Positions 40,593 through 49,399 of a stretch of DNA of 64,000 nucleotides are shown here, in pieces. The stretch is from Oscillospiraceae bacterium (GTDB lineage Bacteria; Bacillota; Clostridia; Oscillospirales; Acutalibacteraceae). Made by a program: the position numbers and the translations under genes. The stretch's first letter is position 1; each line of letters starts with the position of its first letter. The stretch is taken from positions 33,724-97,723 of the forward strand of contig CACYHA010000011.1 in assembly GCA_902774035.1 (NCBI GenBank), in the 5' to 3' direction. The notes under the pieces were generated by a model. The model was not told the origin of the DNA and did not search any database. It saw only the letters and a program-made list of their open reading frames with translations.

Positions 40593-43059
40593 AATCAGTG
40601 AATTTGCAAAGGACTTCGGTACCGGCAGCAAATCGATCATTGCGATCCTCAGCCAGTTCAGCGACGCCGAACGCAAACACTCCACCGTGCTGGAGGAGCC
40701 GGAGCTGGACTTCCTGTTTGAGGCCATCACCCAGGCCAGACAGGTCGCGTCCTTCGACGCTTATTTTGCCATGGCCGACCGCGAGCGCGAAGAGAAGGAA
40801 GCCGCTGCGGACGCCAAAGCAGAAGCGGCAAAGGCAGCGAAAGCCGACGAAGCTCCCGCAGAGGAAAAACAGCCTGCCGAGGCCGCCGAAAAGCCGGCAG
40901 CCAAAGCAGAAAAGCCGGCCGCAAAGAGCGAAAAACCGGCCGCAAAGGCGGAAAAACCGGCGCGCAGACCGGAAAAGCCGAAGGTGGCTCCGGCGTCGAC
41001 CAAGCCGATCGCGCCGCCGCCCCAGCAGCCGAAGAAAAAAGACAAGGACAAAAACAAGCCGCTGCAGGCGCGCACCAAGGGCGAGACCAAGCGTGTGGAC
41101 ACCCGCCAGAACAATGTGGATCTCGACAAGTACAACGAGCGCTATGAAGAGATCGCACCGGCGAGCCGCATGAACAACGACAACACCCAGCGCAAGCAGA
41201 AGATCAACCAGAAGAGCAAGCAGTACCGCAAGCCGGGCGCCGGCCGTTCCGCCAAGCGCGAGACCGAAAACGAACGTCTCAGACGCATTGCCGCCGAACG
41301 CGCCAAAAAACCGCTGACCATCAAGGTCCCCGACGAGATCACCGTGGGTGAGCTGGCCGCCATGCTGAAGATGACGGCCGCCGAGGTCATCAAAAAGCTC
41401 TTTGCTCTGGGCGTGATGGCCACGGTGAACGAAGTGATCGACTTCGACACCGCCGAGATCGTTGCCACGGAGCTTGGCGCCAAGGTGGAAAAGAAGATCG
41501 TCGTCTCCATCGAGGAGCAGATCATTGACGCGAGCGAGGATAAGGAAGAGGATCTTGACAGACGCGACCCGGTCGTGGTCGTTATGGGTCACGTGGACCA
41601 CGGCAAGACCTCCATCCTCGACGCGATCCGCAACACAGCCGTTACCGAGACCGAGGCCGGCGGCATCACCCAGCACATCGGCGCCTACCGCGTGGATGTG
41701 GACGGCCAGATGATCACCTTCCTCGACACGCCGGGCCACGCGGCCTTCACCTCCATGCGCGCCCGCGGCGCCATGGCGACCGACATCGCCGTGCTGGTCG
41801 TGGCTGCCGACGACGGCATCATGCCGCAGACGATCGAGGCGATCAACCACGCCAAGGCCGCCGGCGTCCAGATCATCGTTGCCATCAACAAGATGGACAA
41901 GGAGGGCGCGAACCCCGACCGGATCAAGCAGCAGCTCACCGAATACAGCCTCGTTCCCGAGGAGTGGGGCGGCGAAACGATCTGCGTTCCCGTTTCCGCG
42001 AAGACCGGCGAAGGCATCGACGCTTTGCTGGAAAGCATTCTGCTCGTGGCCGAAGTGGCCGAGCTGAAGGCCAACCCGAACCGCGCCGCGAAGGGCGTGG
42101 TCATCGAGGCGCGGCTGGATAAAGGGCGCGGCCCCATCGCGACACTGCTCGTGCAGAACGGCACGCTGAACGCCGGCGACATCATTGTTGCCGGAACCGC
42201 CGTCGGCCGTGTGCGCGTGATGGTCAACGAGCGCGGCCAGCGCATGAAGAGCGCAGGCCCCTCCGTTCCCGTGGAGGTCATGGGCCTTGCCGAAACGCCG
42301 AACGCCGGCGACGCTTTTGACGCCGTTTCCGACGAGCGCCTGGCCCGCGAGCTGGTGGAACAGCGCAAGCAGAAGGAAAAAGAAGACAAATTCAACGCTC
42401 AGCACAAGGTCACGCTCGACAATCTCTTCTCTTCGCTGCAGGAAGGCGAGATGAAGGAGCTGAACATCGTGGTCAAGGCCGACGTGCAGGGCTCCGTGGA
42501 AGCGGTCACCCAGAACCTCGAAAAGCTTTCCAACGAGGAAGTCCGCGTCAAGGTCATCCACGGCGGCGTGGGCGCCATCAACGATTCCGACGTCATGCTC
42601 GCCGGCGTGTCCAACGCCATCATCGTCGGCTTCAACGTGCGCCCGGATTCCGGCGCGCAGGCAGCCGCGGAGCGCGACGGCGTGGAAATGCGCATGTACC
42701 GCGTGATCTATGACTGCATGGAAGAGATCGAAGCCGCCATGAAGGGTATGCTCGCGCCGAAGTTCCGCGAGGTGCCGCTGGGCCGCATCGAGGTGCGTAC
42801 CGTGATGAACCTCTCCTCCGCCGGAAAGATCGCCGGCAGCTATGTGCTGGAGGGCAAGGTCACCCGGAACGCGAAGATCCGCGTCGTGCGCGACGGCATC
42901 GTCATCACGGAAGACGAGATCGCCTCCCTGCGCCGCTTCAAGGACGACGTCAAGGAGGTCGCCGCCGGCTACGAGTGCGGCATCGGCCTGACAAAGTTCA
43001 ACGATATCAAGGAGGGCGACATTTTCGAAGCCTTCCTGATGGAGGAGTACAGAGATTGA
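40573..43059 (+). CDS. infB: Translation initiation factor IF-2
   Basis: GTPase that brings fMet-tRNA to the 30S subunit; 828 residues. N-terminal IF2 domain ([16 protein letters not shown]), a long Ala/Lys/Glu/Pro-rich linker (~75-240) with repeats of the type EKPAAKA, a second IF2 N domain (~245-300), the G domain with GHVDHGKTS (~340), DTPGH (~386) and NKMD (~440), followed by domains II-IV. The ATG at 40573 is 9 bases after AGGAAAGG; the ATG at 40564 lies too close to it. It overlaps the end of ylxQ. Confidence 0.96.
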   Translation: MPRVKYKISEFAKDFGTGSKSIIAILSQFSDAERKHSTVLEEPELDFLFEAITQARQVASFDAYFAMADREREEKEAAADAKAEAAKAAKADEAPAEEKQPAEAAEKPAAKAEKPAAKSEKPAAKAEKPARRPEKPKVAPASTKPIAPPPQQPKKKDKDKNKPLQARTKGETKRVDTRQNNVDLDKYNERYEEIAPASRMNNDNTQRKQKINQKSKQYRKPGAGRSAKRETENERLRRIAAERAKKPLTIKVPDEITVGELAAMLKMTAAEVIKKLFALGVMATVNEVIDFDTAEIVATELGAKVEKKIVVSIEEQIIDASEDKEEDLDRRDPVVVVMGHVDHGKTSILDAIRNTAVTETEAGGITQHIGAYRVDVDGQMITFLDTPGHAAFTSMRARGAMATDIAVLVVAADDGIMPQTIEAINHAKAAGVQIIVAINKMDKEGANPDRIKQQLTEYSLVPEEWGGETICVPVSAKTGEGIDALLESILLVAEVAELKANPNRAAKGVVIEARLDKGRGPIATLLVQNGTLNAGDIIVAGTAVGRVRVMVNERGQRMKSAGPSVPVEVMGLAETPNAGDAFDAVSDERLARELVEQRKQKEKEDKFNAQHKVTLDNLFSSLQEGEMKELNIVVKADVQGSVEAVTQNLEKLSNEEVRVKVIHGGVGAINDSDVMLAGVSNAIIVGFNVRPDSGAQAAAERDGVEMRMYRVIYDCMEEIEAAMKGMLAPKFREVPLGRIEVRTVMNLSSAGKIAGSYVLEGKVTRNAKIRVVRDGIVITEDEIASLRRFKDDVKEVAAGYECGIGLTKFNDIKEGDIFEAFLMEEYRD

Positions 43060-43081
43060 CGCGCCGCGTCGATCTCTGTGA

Positions 43082-43109
43082 GCTGTGCGCTGTCAGCGGT
43101 CAGCAATTC
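43082..43109. repeat. Heptanucleotide tandem array, four units
   Basis: GCTGTGC, GCTGTCA, GCGGTCA and a decayed fourth unit, in register, between infB and rbfA. The unit resembles the right arm of element D (GCTGACA). Confidence 0.55.
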
Positions 43110-43147
43110 TCTCACTCTCCGACCCCGAAAACAAGAGGAGTTCCAAT

Positions 43148-43513
43148 ATGTCAAGCTATAAACACAACCGCGTTGCGGAGGATATCCGCCGCGAGATCAC
43201 TCTTTGCATCCGCGAGCTGAAGGATCCGCGCGTCAAGGACAAAATGCTCACGGTCGTGCGCGTGGAGGTCAGCTCCGACGCGTCGTTTGCCAAGGTCTAC
43301 ATCAGCGACCTGCAGGGCATCGACGGAGCGAAAGAGGCGGTCAAAGCCCTTTCTGCCGCCACGGGACGGCTGCGCCGCGAGGTCGGCGCCGCGCTGCATC
43401 TGCGCAAAACGCCGGAGCTGCAGTTTTTGGCCGATGATTCCGTGGAGCAGGGCGTGGCGCTGTTCAAAAAGCTGGAGGACGTCAACAGAGGAAACAAACA
43501 TGAAGATGATTGA
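43148..43513 (+). CDS. rbfA: Ribosome-binding factor A
   Basis: 121 residues, KH-like fold, required for 16S rRNA 5' end maturation. Visible: YKHNRVAEDIRREI, LKDPRVKDKMLTVVRVEVS (~28) and ATGRLRREVGAALHLRKTPELQF (~75-97). ATG at 43148 with AGAGGAG; the stop overlaps the nrnA start (ATGATTGA region). Confidence 0.95.
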   Translation: MSSYKHNRVAEDIRREITLCIRELKDPRVKDKMLTVVRVEVSSDASFAKVYISDLQGIDGAKEAVKALSAATGRLRREVGAALHLRKTPELQFLADDSVEQGVALFKKLEDVNRGNKHEDD

Positions 43514-44465
43514 GTTCCACACCGTTCTGCAGCGCCTGCAGAACGCCGAGGATGTGCTCATCCTTACCCACGCGAACCCCGACGGCGACACCCTCGGCGG
43601 CGGCTTCGCCCTGTTTTGGGGGCTGAAAAAGCTGGGGAAGCGGGTCAAACTGCTGAACAACGAGCCGATCTCGGAAAAATACCGTTTTCTTGCCCGGGGG
43701 CTGGAAAACGACGCATTTGAAGAAAATTACATCATCACCGTGGACGTGGCGGACAAGAGTCTGCTCGGCGCGGCGCTGGAGGAAAGCTACGGCGACCGGG
43801 TGGATCTTTCCATCGACCACCACGGCACGAACCGCCTTTACGCGAAGGAGACCTATGTGGAGAGCGACTCCGCCTCCGCCAGCGAGATCATCTATCTGCT
43901 GCTGCTGTCTCTCGGCGTGGAGTTCACCGGGGAGCTGGCCGACTGCCTTTACACCGGTGTTTCCACCGACACCGGGTGCTTCCGCTATTCCAATGTAACG
44001 CCCCGCACCCATCGCATCGCCGCCGACCTGATGGAGCGCGGCGCGAACCACACCGCCATCGACGTCGCTATGTTCGAAACCAAGGACATGAGCTTTTTGC
44101 GCCTGCAGCAAAAATGTCTGGAGGCGCTGGAGCTTTATTATGACGGCCGCGTCAGCGTGCTGAACATCACCCGCGCCCTGCTGGACGAGACCGGCTGCAA
44201 AGACGAGGACTGCGACGCCATCGTCGCGCTCTCGCGCCAGATCGCCGGCGTGTGGAACGGCACGTACAAAGATGGAACGCTCTCGATCCGCGAGAACGAC
44301 GGATGCGTATTCGAGGTTACAGAAGTTCGAATGCTCAAAGGAAGAAGCGCTGGCGCAAATGCTTCCGGTGCTGAAAGAAGCGCTGACTTGACGTGTGAAA
44401 CACGTCAAGTATTTCGGAATTTGGAATTCGGAATTCGGAATTGCGGGACGCCACGCTGCGCGTGA
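43500..44465 (+). CDS. nrnA: DHH-family oligoribonuclease/pAp phosphatase, damaged 3' end
   Basis: NrnA degrades short RNAs and 3'-phosphoadenosine 5'-phosphate. The N-terminal DHH domain is intact: HANPDGDTLGG (~20-30), VDVADKS (~82), DHHGTN (106-111) and YTGVSTDTGCFRYSN (~155). The C-terminal DHHA1 domain is not: the GGGGH motif is missing after RQIAGV (~246), and the expected end (CSKEEALAQMLPVLKE...) is found at 44326-44391 in another frame, with its own TGA at 44389-44391. A deletion plus frameshift therefore removed most of DHHA1; the open frame now runs on to 44465 through the left arm of heptamer element C. Probably inactive, unless this is an assembly error. ATG at 43500. Confidence 0.85.
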   Translation: MKMIEFHTVLQRLQNAEDVLILTHANPDGDTLGGGFALFWGLKKLGKRVKLLNNEPISEKYRFLARGLENDAFEENYIITVDVADKSLLGAALEESYGDRVDLSIDHHGTNRLYAKETYVESDSASASEIIYLLLLSLGVEFTGELADCLYTGVSTDTGCFRYSNVTPRTHRIAADLMERGANHTAIDVAMFETKDMSFLRLQQKCLEALELYYDGRVSVLNITRALLDETGCKDEDCDAIVALSRQIAGVWNGTYKDGTLSIRENDGCVFEVTEVRMLKGRSAGANASGAERSADLTCETRQVFRNLEFGIRNCGTPRCA

Positions 44466-44608
44466 TGCGTCTAAGCTATGTGAGGAAGAAGCTATTACAT
44501 CATCGACGAGCCGGAAGACTTAAGAGGCTTTTCTCTGCGAAAAAAGAGTTCGGTGAAAACGCAATGTAAAATCGCGACCACAATTCCGAATTTCCAATTC
44601 CGAATTAC
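44416..44608. repeat. Inverted heptamer-arm element C (193 bp)
   Basis: Left arm 44416-44443, four units GGAATTY/G; right arm 44581-44608, four units of the reverse complement. The two 28-base arms match at 24 positions. The core is 137 bases, non-coding. The first arm lies inside the extended reading frame of the damaged nrnA; the second stands just before truB. Confidence 0.75.
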
Positions 44609-44621
44609 CGCAGGTATTATT

Positions 44622-45518
44622 ATGAACGGATTTCTATGCTTAAACAAGCCGGAGGGTCTCACCTCCTTCGTTGCGGCTGCAAAATGCCGCAGATTGGCCG
44701 GCGCAAAAAAAAGCGGCCACACCGGAACGCTCGATCCCATGGCGACCGGCGTGCTGGTTGTCGCCCTCGGCGCGGCGACCCGCTTCATCGAACTGATCCC
44801 CTCCCACGAAAAATCCTACCGCGCGGCCTTCCGCCTCGGCGAAACGACCGATACGCTCGACATCACCGGCACAGTGCTGCAGACCCGTCCCGTAACGTGC
44901 GGCAAAGCCGACGTGGAAGCCGCCCTCGAACGCTTTCGCGGCGAAATATTGCAGGTGCCGCCGATGTATTCCGCTCTGCAAAAGGACGGCGTGCGCCTGT
45001 ATGCCCTTGCGCGGCAGGGCGTGGAGATCGAACGCGAAGCCCGGCCGGTGCGGATCTCGCACCTTTCCCTTGCCGAAGCTGATGAGAACGCCCATACCTA
45101 TACCGTCGACGTGACCTGCTCGGCAGGAACGTATATCCGCTCGCTGATCGCCGATCTCGGCGAAGCGCTGGGCTGCGGCGCGGTCATGACCGCCCTTTGC
45201 AGAACGGCTGCCCACGGGCTGACCCTTGCGGAAAGCTACGATTTTTACGCGCTGGAAGCGATGGCCGCAAACGGCACGCTCGGCGCGACGGTGCTGCCGA
45301 CCGAACGGCTGCTGGGCTTGCCCGCCCTCACCGTGAGCGAAAAACAGGCCGTGCGCTTTTCCAACGGCGGCGAGCTCGACCTCGCCCGGCTGCAGGGCGC
45401 GGAAAACGGCGGCCTTTTCAGCGTCTTTTCTCCGGCGGGCGATTTTCTCGGCGTCGGTGAAATAGAAGCGGCTGTGCTGAAGGTCAGAAAAACCCTGCCG
45501 AAAACCAAGGAAGGCTGA
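44622..45518 (+). CDS. truB: tRNA pseudouridine-55 synthase
   Basis: 298 residues. Makes pseudouridine 55 in the T-loop. Motifs: GFLCLNKPEGLTS (~2-14), GHTGTLDPMATGVLVVALG (~34-52, with the catalytic Asp), YRAAFRLGETTDTLD (~67), and SAGTYIRSLIADLGEALG (~172). A C-terminal PUA-like extension is present. ATG at 44622; the ribosome site is weak (GCAGGT), consistent with translational supply from upstream genes or disturbance by the neighbouring repeat element. Confidence 0.94.
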   Translation: MNGFLCLNKPEGLTSFVAAAKCRRLAGAKKSGHTGTLDPMATGVLVVALGAATRFIELIPSHEKSYRAAFRLGETTDTLDITGTVLQTRPVTCGKADVEAALERFRGEILQVPPMYSALQKDGVRLYALARQGVEIEREARPVRISHLSLAEADENAHTYTVDVTCSAGTYIRSLIADLGEALGCGAVMTALCRTAAHGLTLAESYDFYALEAMAANGTLGATVLPTERLLGLPALTVSEKQAVRFSNGGELDLARLQGAENGGLFSVFSPAGDFLGVGEIEAAVLKVRKTLPKTKEG

Positions 45519-45523
45519 AGGTT

Positions 45524-45586
45524 TTTAACTTTCCATTTTCCATTTTCCATTTTCAATTTTTCATTCGATTCCCGACTACCGACTCA
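45524..45586. repeat. Heptanucleotide tandem array, nine units of two families
   Basis: Nine 7-base units in unbroken register between truB and ribF: a block of TTCCATT-type units that changes into CGACTAC-type units. Only one arm is present. Confidence 0.7.
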
Positions 45587-45601
45587 ACTCCAGGTGTCCC
45601 C

Positions 45602-46519
45602 ATGAAACAATCCGTTCTGGCTCTCGGAAATTTTGACGGCCTGCACCGCGGCCATCTGGCGGTGCTGCAAACGGCGCTGCAGAGCGCGGCCGCGCAAACA
45701 AAGCGCCCGGCCGTGCTGCTGTTTGACTGCCACCCTCGCGAAGTGCTCACCGGGGTCTGTCCGCCGGTGCTGCTGGCGGAAGAAGAAAAGCGCCGCAGGC
45801 TCGCTTTGCTCGGGTTTGCGGTCGAAATCATTTCGTTTGCGCAGGTGCGCGACCTTTCCCCCGCGGCGTTTCTCGATTTGCTGGAAGCGCGGTTTTCCCC
45901 GGTTTGCCTGTGCTGCGGCAACAACTACCGTTTCGGCGCGAAGGCCGCCGGCACGGTGGAGACCCTGCGAACGCTCAGCGCGCAGCGCGGCATCGAAGTG
46001 CAGGTGGCGCCCGACGTGATGTTCGACGGTGCGCCCGTGTCGTCCACACGCATCCGCGTTCTGCTAGAAGCGGGGGAAATCACGGCGGCGAACCAGATGC
46101 TCGGCCGGCCGTTTTCCTACGCCTTTCCTGTGGTGGACGGCGACAAGCGCGGCCGCTTGCTCGGCTTTCCGACAGCCAACCAGCGGTTTCCGCAAGGCTT
46201 CGTGCGGCTGCGGCGCGGCGTTTATGCCGCAAAGGTCTGCTTAAGGGACACGTGGTATCCTGCAGTTACGAACATCGGCGTGCGCCCGACGATCGGTACG
46301 CCCGACCTGCGCAGCGAAACCTGCGTTCTCGGCTTTGACGGCGACCTGTACGGCCAAATACTGGAAGTGCATCTGCTGGAATATCTGCGGCCGGAGGAAG
46401 ATTTCGGCGCGCTGGACGCGCTGCGAACGCAGATCGCTGCCGACGCCGAAGCGGCAAAGGACGTTTTTGAAAGGACAAGCCATGAAACAAAAGCTGAAGG
46501 TCAAAGCTGTCTTTTTTGA
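45602..46519 (+). CDS. ribF: Bifunctional riboflavin kinase/FMN adenylyltransferase
   Basis: 305 residues making FMN and FAD. N-terminal adenylyltransferase: LGNFDGLHRGHLAVL (~8-22), CCGNNYRFGAKAAG (~100), PVSSTRIRVLLEAG (~145); C-terminal kinase: GRLLGFPTANQRFP (~182), YPAVTNIGVRPTIG (~215). It supplies flavin cofactors, for example for the oxidoreductase at 33161. ATG at 45602 after CAGGTG. Confidence 0.95.
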   Translation: MKQSVLALGNFDGLHRGHLAVLQTALQSAAAQTKRPAVLLFDCHPREVLTGVCPPVLLAEEEKRRRLALLGFAVEIISFAQVRDLSPAAFLDLLEARFSPVCLCCGNNYRFGAKAAGTVETLRTLSAQRGIEVQVAPDVMFDGAPVSSTRIRVLLEAGEITAANQMLGRPFSYAFPVVDGDKRGRLLGFPTANQRFPQGFVRLRRGVYAAKVCLRDTWYPAVTNIGVRPTIGTPDLRSETCVLGFDGDLYGQILEVHLLEYLRPEEDFGALDALRTQIAADAEAAKDVFERTSHETKAEGQSCLF

Positions 46520-47165
46520 TTTTGACGACACACTGCAAAGCAGAAAGGGCGCTTACCGTCTGTACTGCGAAGCATTTTTATCGAAGTATTTCCCCGGGCT
46601 CGGCGCAGCCGAACGCGATCGCAAACTCGACGAGATGGAAGCGCTGGTGGACGGGGGCTACAAGGACCGAGAGGTCTATTTTCCCGAGCTGATCGACCTC
46701 TGGCAGTGGAAGGATCACCCGCCGCTGCAGGAGCTCTATGACTCGTTCAATCTCGATTTCGGCAAATACATCGTGCTGCTGCCCGGCGCGGTGGAAACGC
46801 TGAAAGAACTCAAACGGCGGGGTTTTTTGCTCGGCGCGGTGACGAACGGCGTCTCCTCGCTGCAAAACATCAAGCTGGACACCGCCGGGATCCGTGATCT
46901 GTTCGACGTGGTCGTCGTTTCCGGCGACATCGGCGTCTACAAGCCCGACCGCCGCATTTTTGACGAGGCCGCCCGCCGTATCGGCGTCCGGAACAGCGAC
47001 GTTCTTTTCGTCGGCGACCACCCGGTCAACGACATCGACGGCGCACTGGGCGCCGGGATGCAGGCCATCCGCATGAACTACGGCGATTTCAAGGGCAGGG
47101 GACTCGGCAAGGCCACCGCGGCGGAGATCGAACAGATTTCGGACGTGCTGGCGTATGTTTCATAA
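46482..47165 (+). CDS. HAD-superfamily hydrolase
   Basis: 227-residue phosphatase of the YjjG/pyrimidine 5'-nucleotidase-like group. Motif I FFDFDDTLQ with the nucleophile Asp and acid/base Asp (~11-19), motif II VTNGVSS (~117), motif III Lys in YKPDRRIFD (~148), motif IV GDHPVNDIDGA (~178). Starts inside the end of ribF (38-base overlap) after AAGGACAAGCC. Probably a housecleaning nucleotidase; a flavin phosphate substrate is possible from the position. Confidence 0.87.
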   Translation: MKQKLKVKAVFFDFDDTLQSRKGAYRLYCEAFLSKYFPGLGAAERDRKLDEMEALVDGGYKDREVYFPELIDLWQWKDHPPLQELYDSFNLDFGKYIVLLPGAVETLKELKRRGFLLGAVTNGVSSLQNIKLDTAGIRDLFDVVVVSGDIGVYKPDRRIFDEAARRIGVRNSDVLFVGDHPVNDIDGALGAGMQAIRMNYGDFKGRGLGKATAAEIEQISDVLAYVS

Positions 47166-47191
47166 ATTAAAGATAAGGATCGTGAAAACTC

Positions 47192-49132
47192 ATGTTTTGT
47201 AAGCATTGCGGACACAAACTGACGGACGGCGCAGCGGTTTGCCCCGGCTGCGGCACCCGGATCGACCCCGCTGTTTTCAGCGTGCAGAAATTCAAGGTGA
47301 CCCTGCCCTCCCGCGAACAGGAGCTGCAGACCCTGCTGGAACAGGTGGACGCCAAAAAAGCGGAGGCTGCCCCGGCGACCGAGGTGATCGATCTGCCCGA
47401 GGAAGTGCTCGAGCTTTCGCCCGACGTGCCGGAGGACGCGCCGCCGACAGTCGTGGAGCTGCCGGAAGAGGACGACGCGCTGCTGCGCCAGCCCATGATC
47501 TCCGACGGCAGAACCCCGACGCCCCGTTTGGACATCTCCGTGCCTGCCGATTTGCCGCTCCTGCGCCCTCGCGAAAGCGCCGCGTCGCGCCGCAGCCGCC
47601 ATGTGCTCACCGCGATCGTGTGCGTGTGCGCTGTGGCGATGCTTGCTCTGCTGGGCGTGCGGCTGACCACCCATCTTTTCGACAGCAGCAACAGCGGGCT
47701 GGAACCGGTCTCGCTGAACGTGCTGACCGACGAGGAAAAGCAGGAGGTGCTCTCGGCGCTTTTGCCCTATGCGCCGCTGTTTGACCGCCCGTTCACGCCG
47801 ACAACCATGGGCGTGGGCGCATTTTTCCGCGCGCTGGATCTGAACAAAACGAACAACCTCTATGCCGCTGCGAACGGCCAGCCGACCCGGGTGACCGAAA
47901 CGGCGGACCCGCTCAGCCGCTTTGTCGGTGAAGAGGGCGGCTACAGCTATTACCGCATCCCGGCAAAGGAGCTGGACGCTCTGGCCGCGCGCTTCGGCGT
48001 TTCTCTGCCCGGCAGCGGCAACAACAGCAGCTACTATTACTACGACGGCGCATATTACTTTTTCGCCGCCGACGAACCTGCCGGAGATCCGGCGCCCGAT
48101 CTGCATGTTTCCAAGGCGCAGAACACCGAAGACGGCAACTGTTATGTTGTTTTGGCAGACCTGAGCGACATCAACGTGGTCTACGCCATCGTCAGCCGCG
48201 GCACGGACGCCGCGCAGGCGGCCGACTGGACGGTGCTGGAGCTTTCGCCCGACCCGCTGTTCCGGGAGGACGGCAGCCGCCTTGCCGTGCAAAGTGACGC
48301 TTTGCCCTATGAAATGCGCCACACGGAGATCCCGGCGACCGCGTCCGACGGAACGGTCTATGCCAAATATGTGCTGGATTATCCCTATTTCACCGATACG
48401 GCGACCGAGACCGCCAAAACGGTCAACGCCCTGTATGCCCAGATGCTCAATTCCTACAGGGAGCTTTCGCAAAGCGCCGACAAGCGCTTTCAGGCCTTTG
48501 TCAAACGCGGCTACGACACGCGGATGCTGCCTGGCTACACTTACATGGTATCCACCGTGACTTTCAATCGGGACGGTACGCTTTCCCTGCTGGATGAGCT
48601 GACGGAATACCAGGCCGAGGCGGCCGCAAAAGCGCTCAAGGCGCAGCAGGCGGAGTCTTCCGCCGAGGAGGAGGGCGAAGAACCGCTTGCCCCCAACCGC
48701 TTTGTGATGCCGACCATCACCTATTCCGGCACCACCATCGACACCGGCACCGGCGCCTTCCTGCGCCGCGACGATCTGTTCAGCGGCGACTTTGCGTGGT
48801 ATCAGACTCTGCTGTACCATGTGTTCGCCGGCGCGAGCGAGGCCGACCTCGACGCGCTCATCAGCGGCGCAACGGCGCAGACCGAAACGACCGGCTGGGA
48901 AGAAGAAACAACGGCCGATCCCTACGCGCCTACTGCGGCGGAGGATGTGACGGCAGCGACCGATTCGGCGGCCGCCGGATTGCCGGCGCTCAGCGACGCC
49001 CAGGCCGCCGTCGGCCAGCAGATCTACGCTTCCCCCTGGGTGCGCACCGAAGAAGGCGTGTGCTTCTGCTACCTCGGCAACGGTTACTACTCCTATGTGA
49101 CCCTGCCGGAGAAGTATGTGGAGGCGGAATAA
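47192..49132 (+). CDS. Zinc-ribbon membrane protein of unknown function
   Basis: 646 residues. An N-terminal zinc ribbon (CKHCG at ~3-7, CPGCG at ~17-21), an acidic Pro/Glu-rich linker (~50-130), one membrane helix (~135-157, LTAIVCVCAVAMLALLGV), and a large extracytoplasmic part. The latter has two regions with YxYY-rich stretches (SSYYYYDGAYYFFAADEP, ~283) and pairs of AKYVLDYPYF/YVLADLSD-type strands, plus an Ala/Thr-rich stretch near the C-terminus (~565-610). Such zinc-ribbon/one-TM proteins are common in Clostridia and of unknown role; the position before mreB suggests envelope function. Confidence 0.75.
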   Translation: MFCKHCGHKLTDGAAVCPGCGTRIDPAVFSVQKFKVTLPSREQELQTLLEQVDAKKAEAAPATEVIDLPEEVLELSPDVPEDAPPTVVELPEEDDALLRQPMISDGRTPTPRLDISVPADLPLLRPRESAASRRSRHVLTAIVCVCAVAMLALLGVRLTTHLFDSSNSGLEPVSLNVLTDEEKQEVLSALLPYAPLFDRPFTPTTMGVGAFFRALDLNKTNNLYAAANGQPTRVTETADPLSRFVGEEGGYSYYRIPAKELDALAARFGVSLPGSGNNSSYYYYDGAYYFFAADEPAGDPAPDLHVSKAQNTEDGNCYVVLADLSDINVVYAIVSRGTDAAQAADWTVLELSPDPLFREDGSRLAVQSDALPYEMRHTEIPATASDGTVYAKYVLDYPYFTDTATETAKTVNALYAQMLNSYRELSQSADKRFQAFVKRGYDTRMLPGYTYMVSTVTFNRDGTLSLLDELTEYQAEAAAKALKAQQAESSAEEEGEEPLAPNRFVMPTITYSGTTIDTGTGAFLRRDDLFSGDFAWYQTLLYHVFAGASEADLDALISGATAQTETTGWEEETTADPYAPTAAEDVTAATDSAAAGLPALSDAQAAVGQQIYASPWVRTEEGVCFCYLGNGYYSYVTLPEKYVEAE

Positions 49133-49185
49133 AAATGCGGCGCAGCCGCTGCCAAGGCGGCTTTCTCCGCTGGCGGGGAAGGCGG

Positions 49186-49234
49186 CATCGCGCAGCGAAA
49201 GCAGCGGCAAAATGCTGTCTTTGCCTGCGCGATG
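49186..49234. other. Long intergenic hairpin
   Basis: 10-bp perfect stem CATCGCGCAG (49186-49195 with 49225-49234) with an inner near-perfect 8-bp helix. No T-run. It lies in the gap between the zinc-ribbon gene and mreB, together with a shorter GCCGC/GCGGC hairpin before it; the region has the look of a REP-like palindrome. Confidence 0.5.
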
Positions 49235-49264
49235 ACGGAGGAGGCGGCCTGTAAGTTGGCAATC

Positions 49265-49308
49265 TGTCGGAAGCGCGTATGACTTTTGTCGGAAGCGCGT
49301 ATGACTTT
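49265..49308. repeat. 22-bp exact tandem repeat upstream of mreB
   Basis: Two identical adjacent copies (49265-49286 and 49287-49308), containing CGGAAGCGCGTATGAC, end 4 bases before the -35 box of the mreB promoter. Two helical turns per copy place both on the same face of the DNA. A paired site for an activator is plausible. Confidence 0.8.
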
Positions 49309-49312
49309 CTTC

Positions 49313-49341
49313 TTGCATCTTTCCCCAAAACGCGCTATAAT
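49313..49341 (+). promoter_or_regulatory. Promoter of the mreBCD operon
   Basis: -35 TTGCAT (49313-49318), 17-base spacer, -10 TATAAT (49336-49341). Confidence 0.8.
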
Positions 49342-49399
49342 AAAATATCAACCATAGAACCATAGTTTCATCCGCTGAAACGCGGCAAGGAGAACCGTT

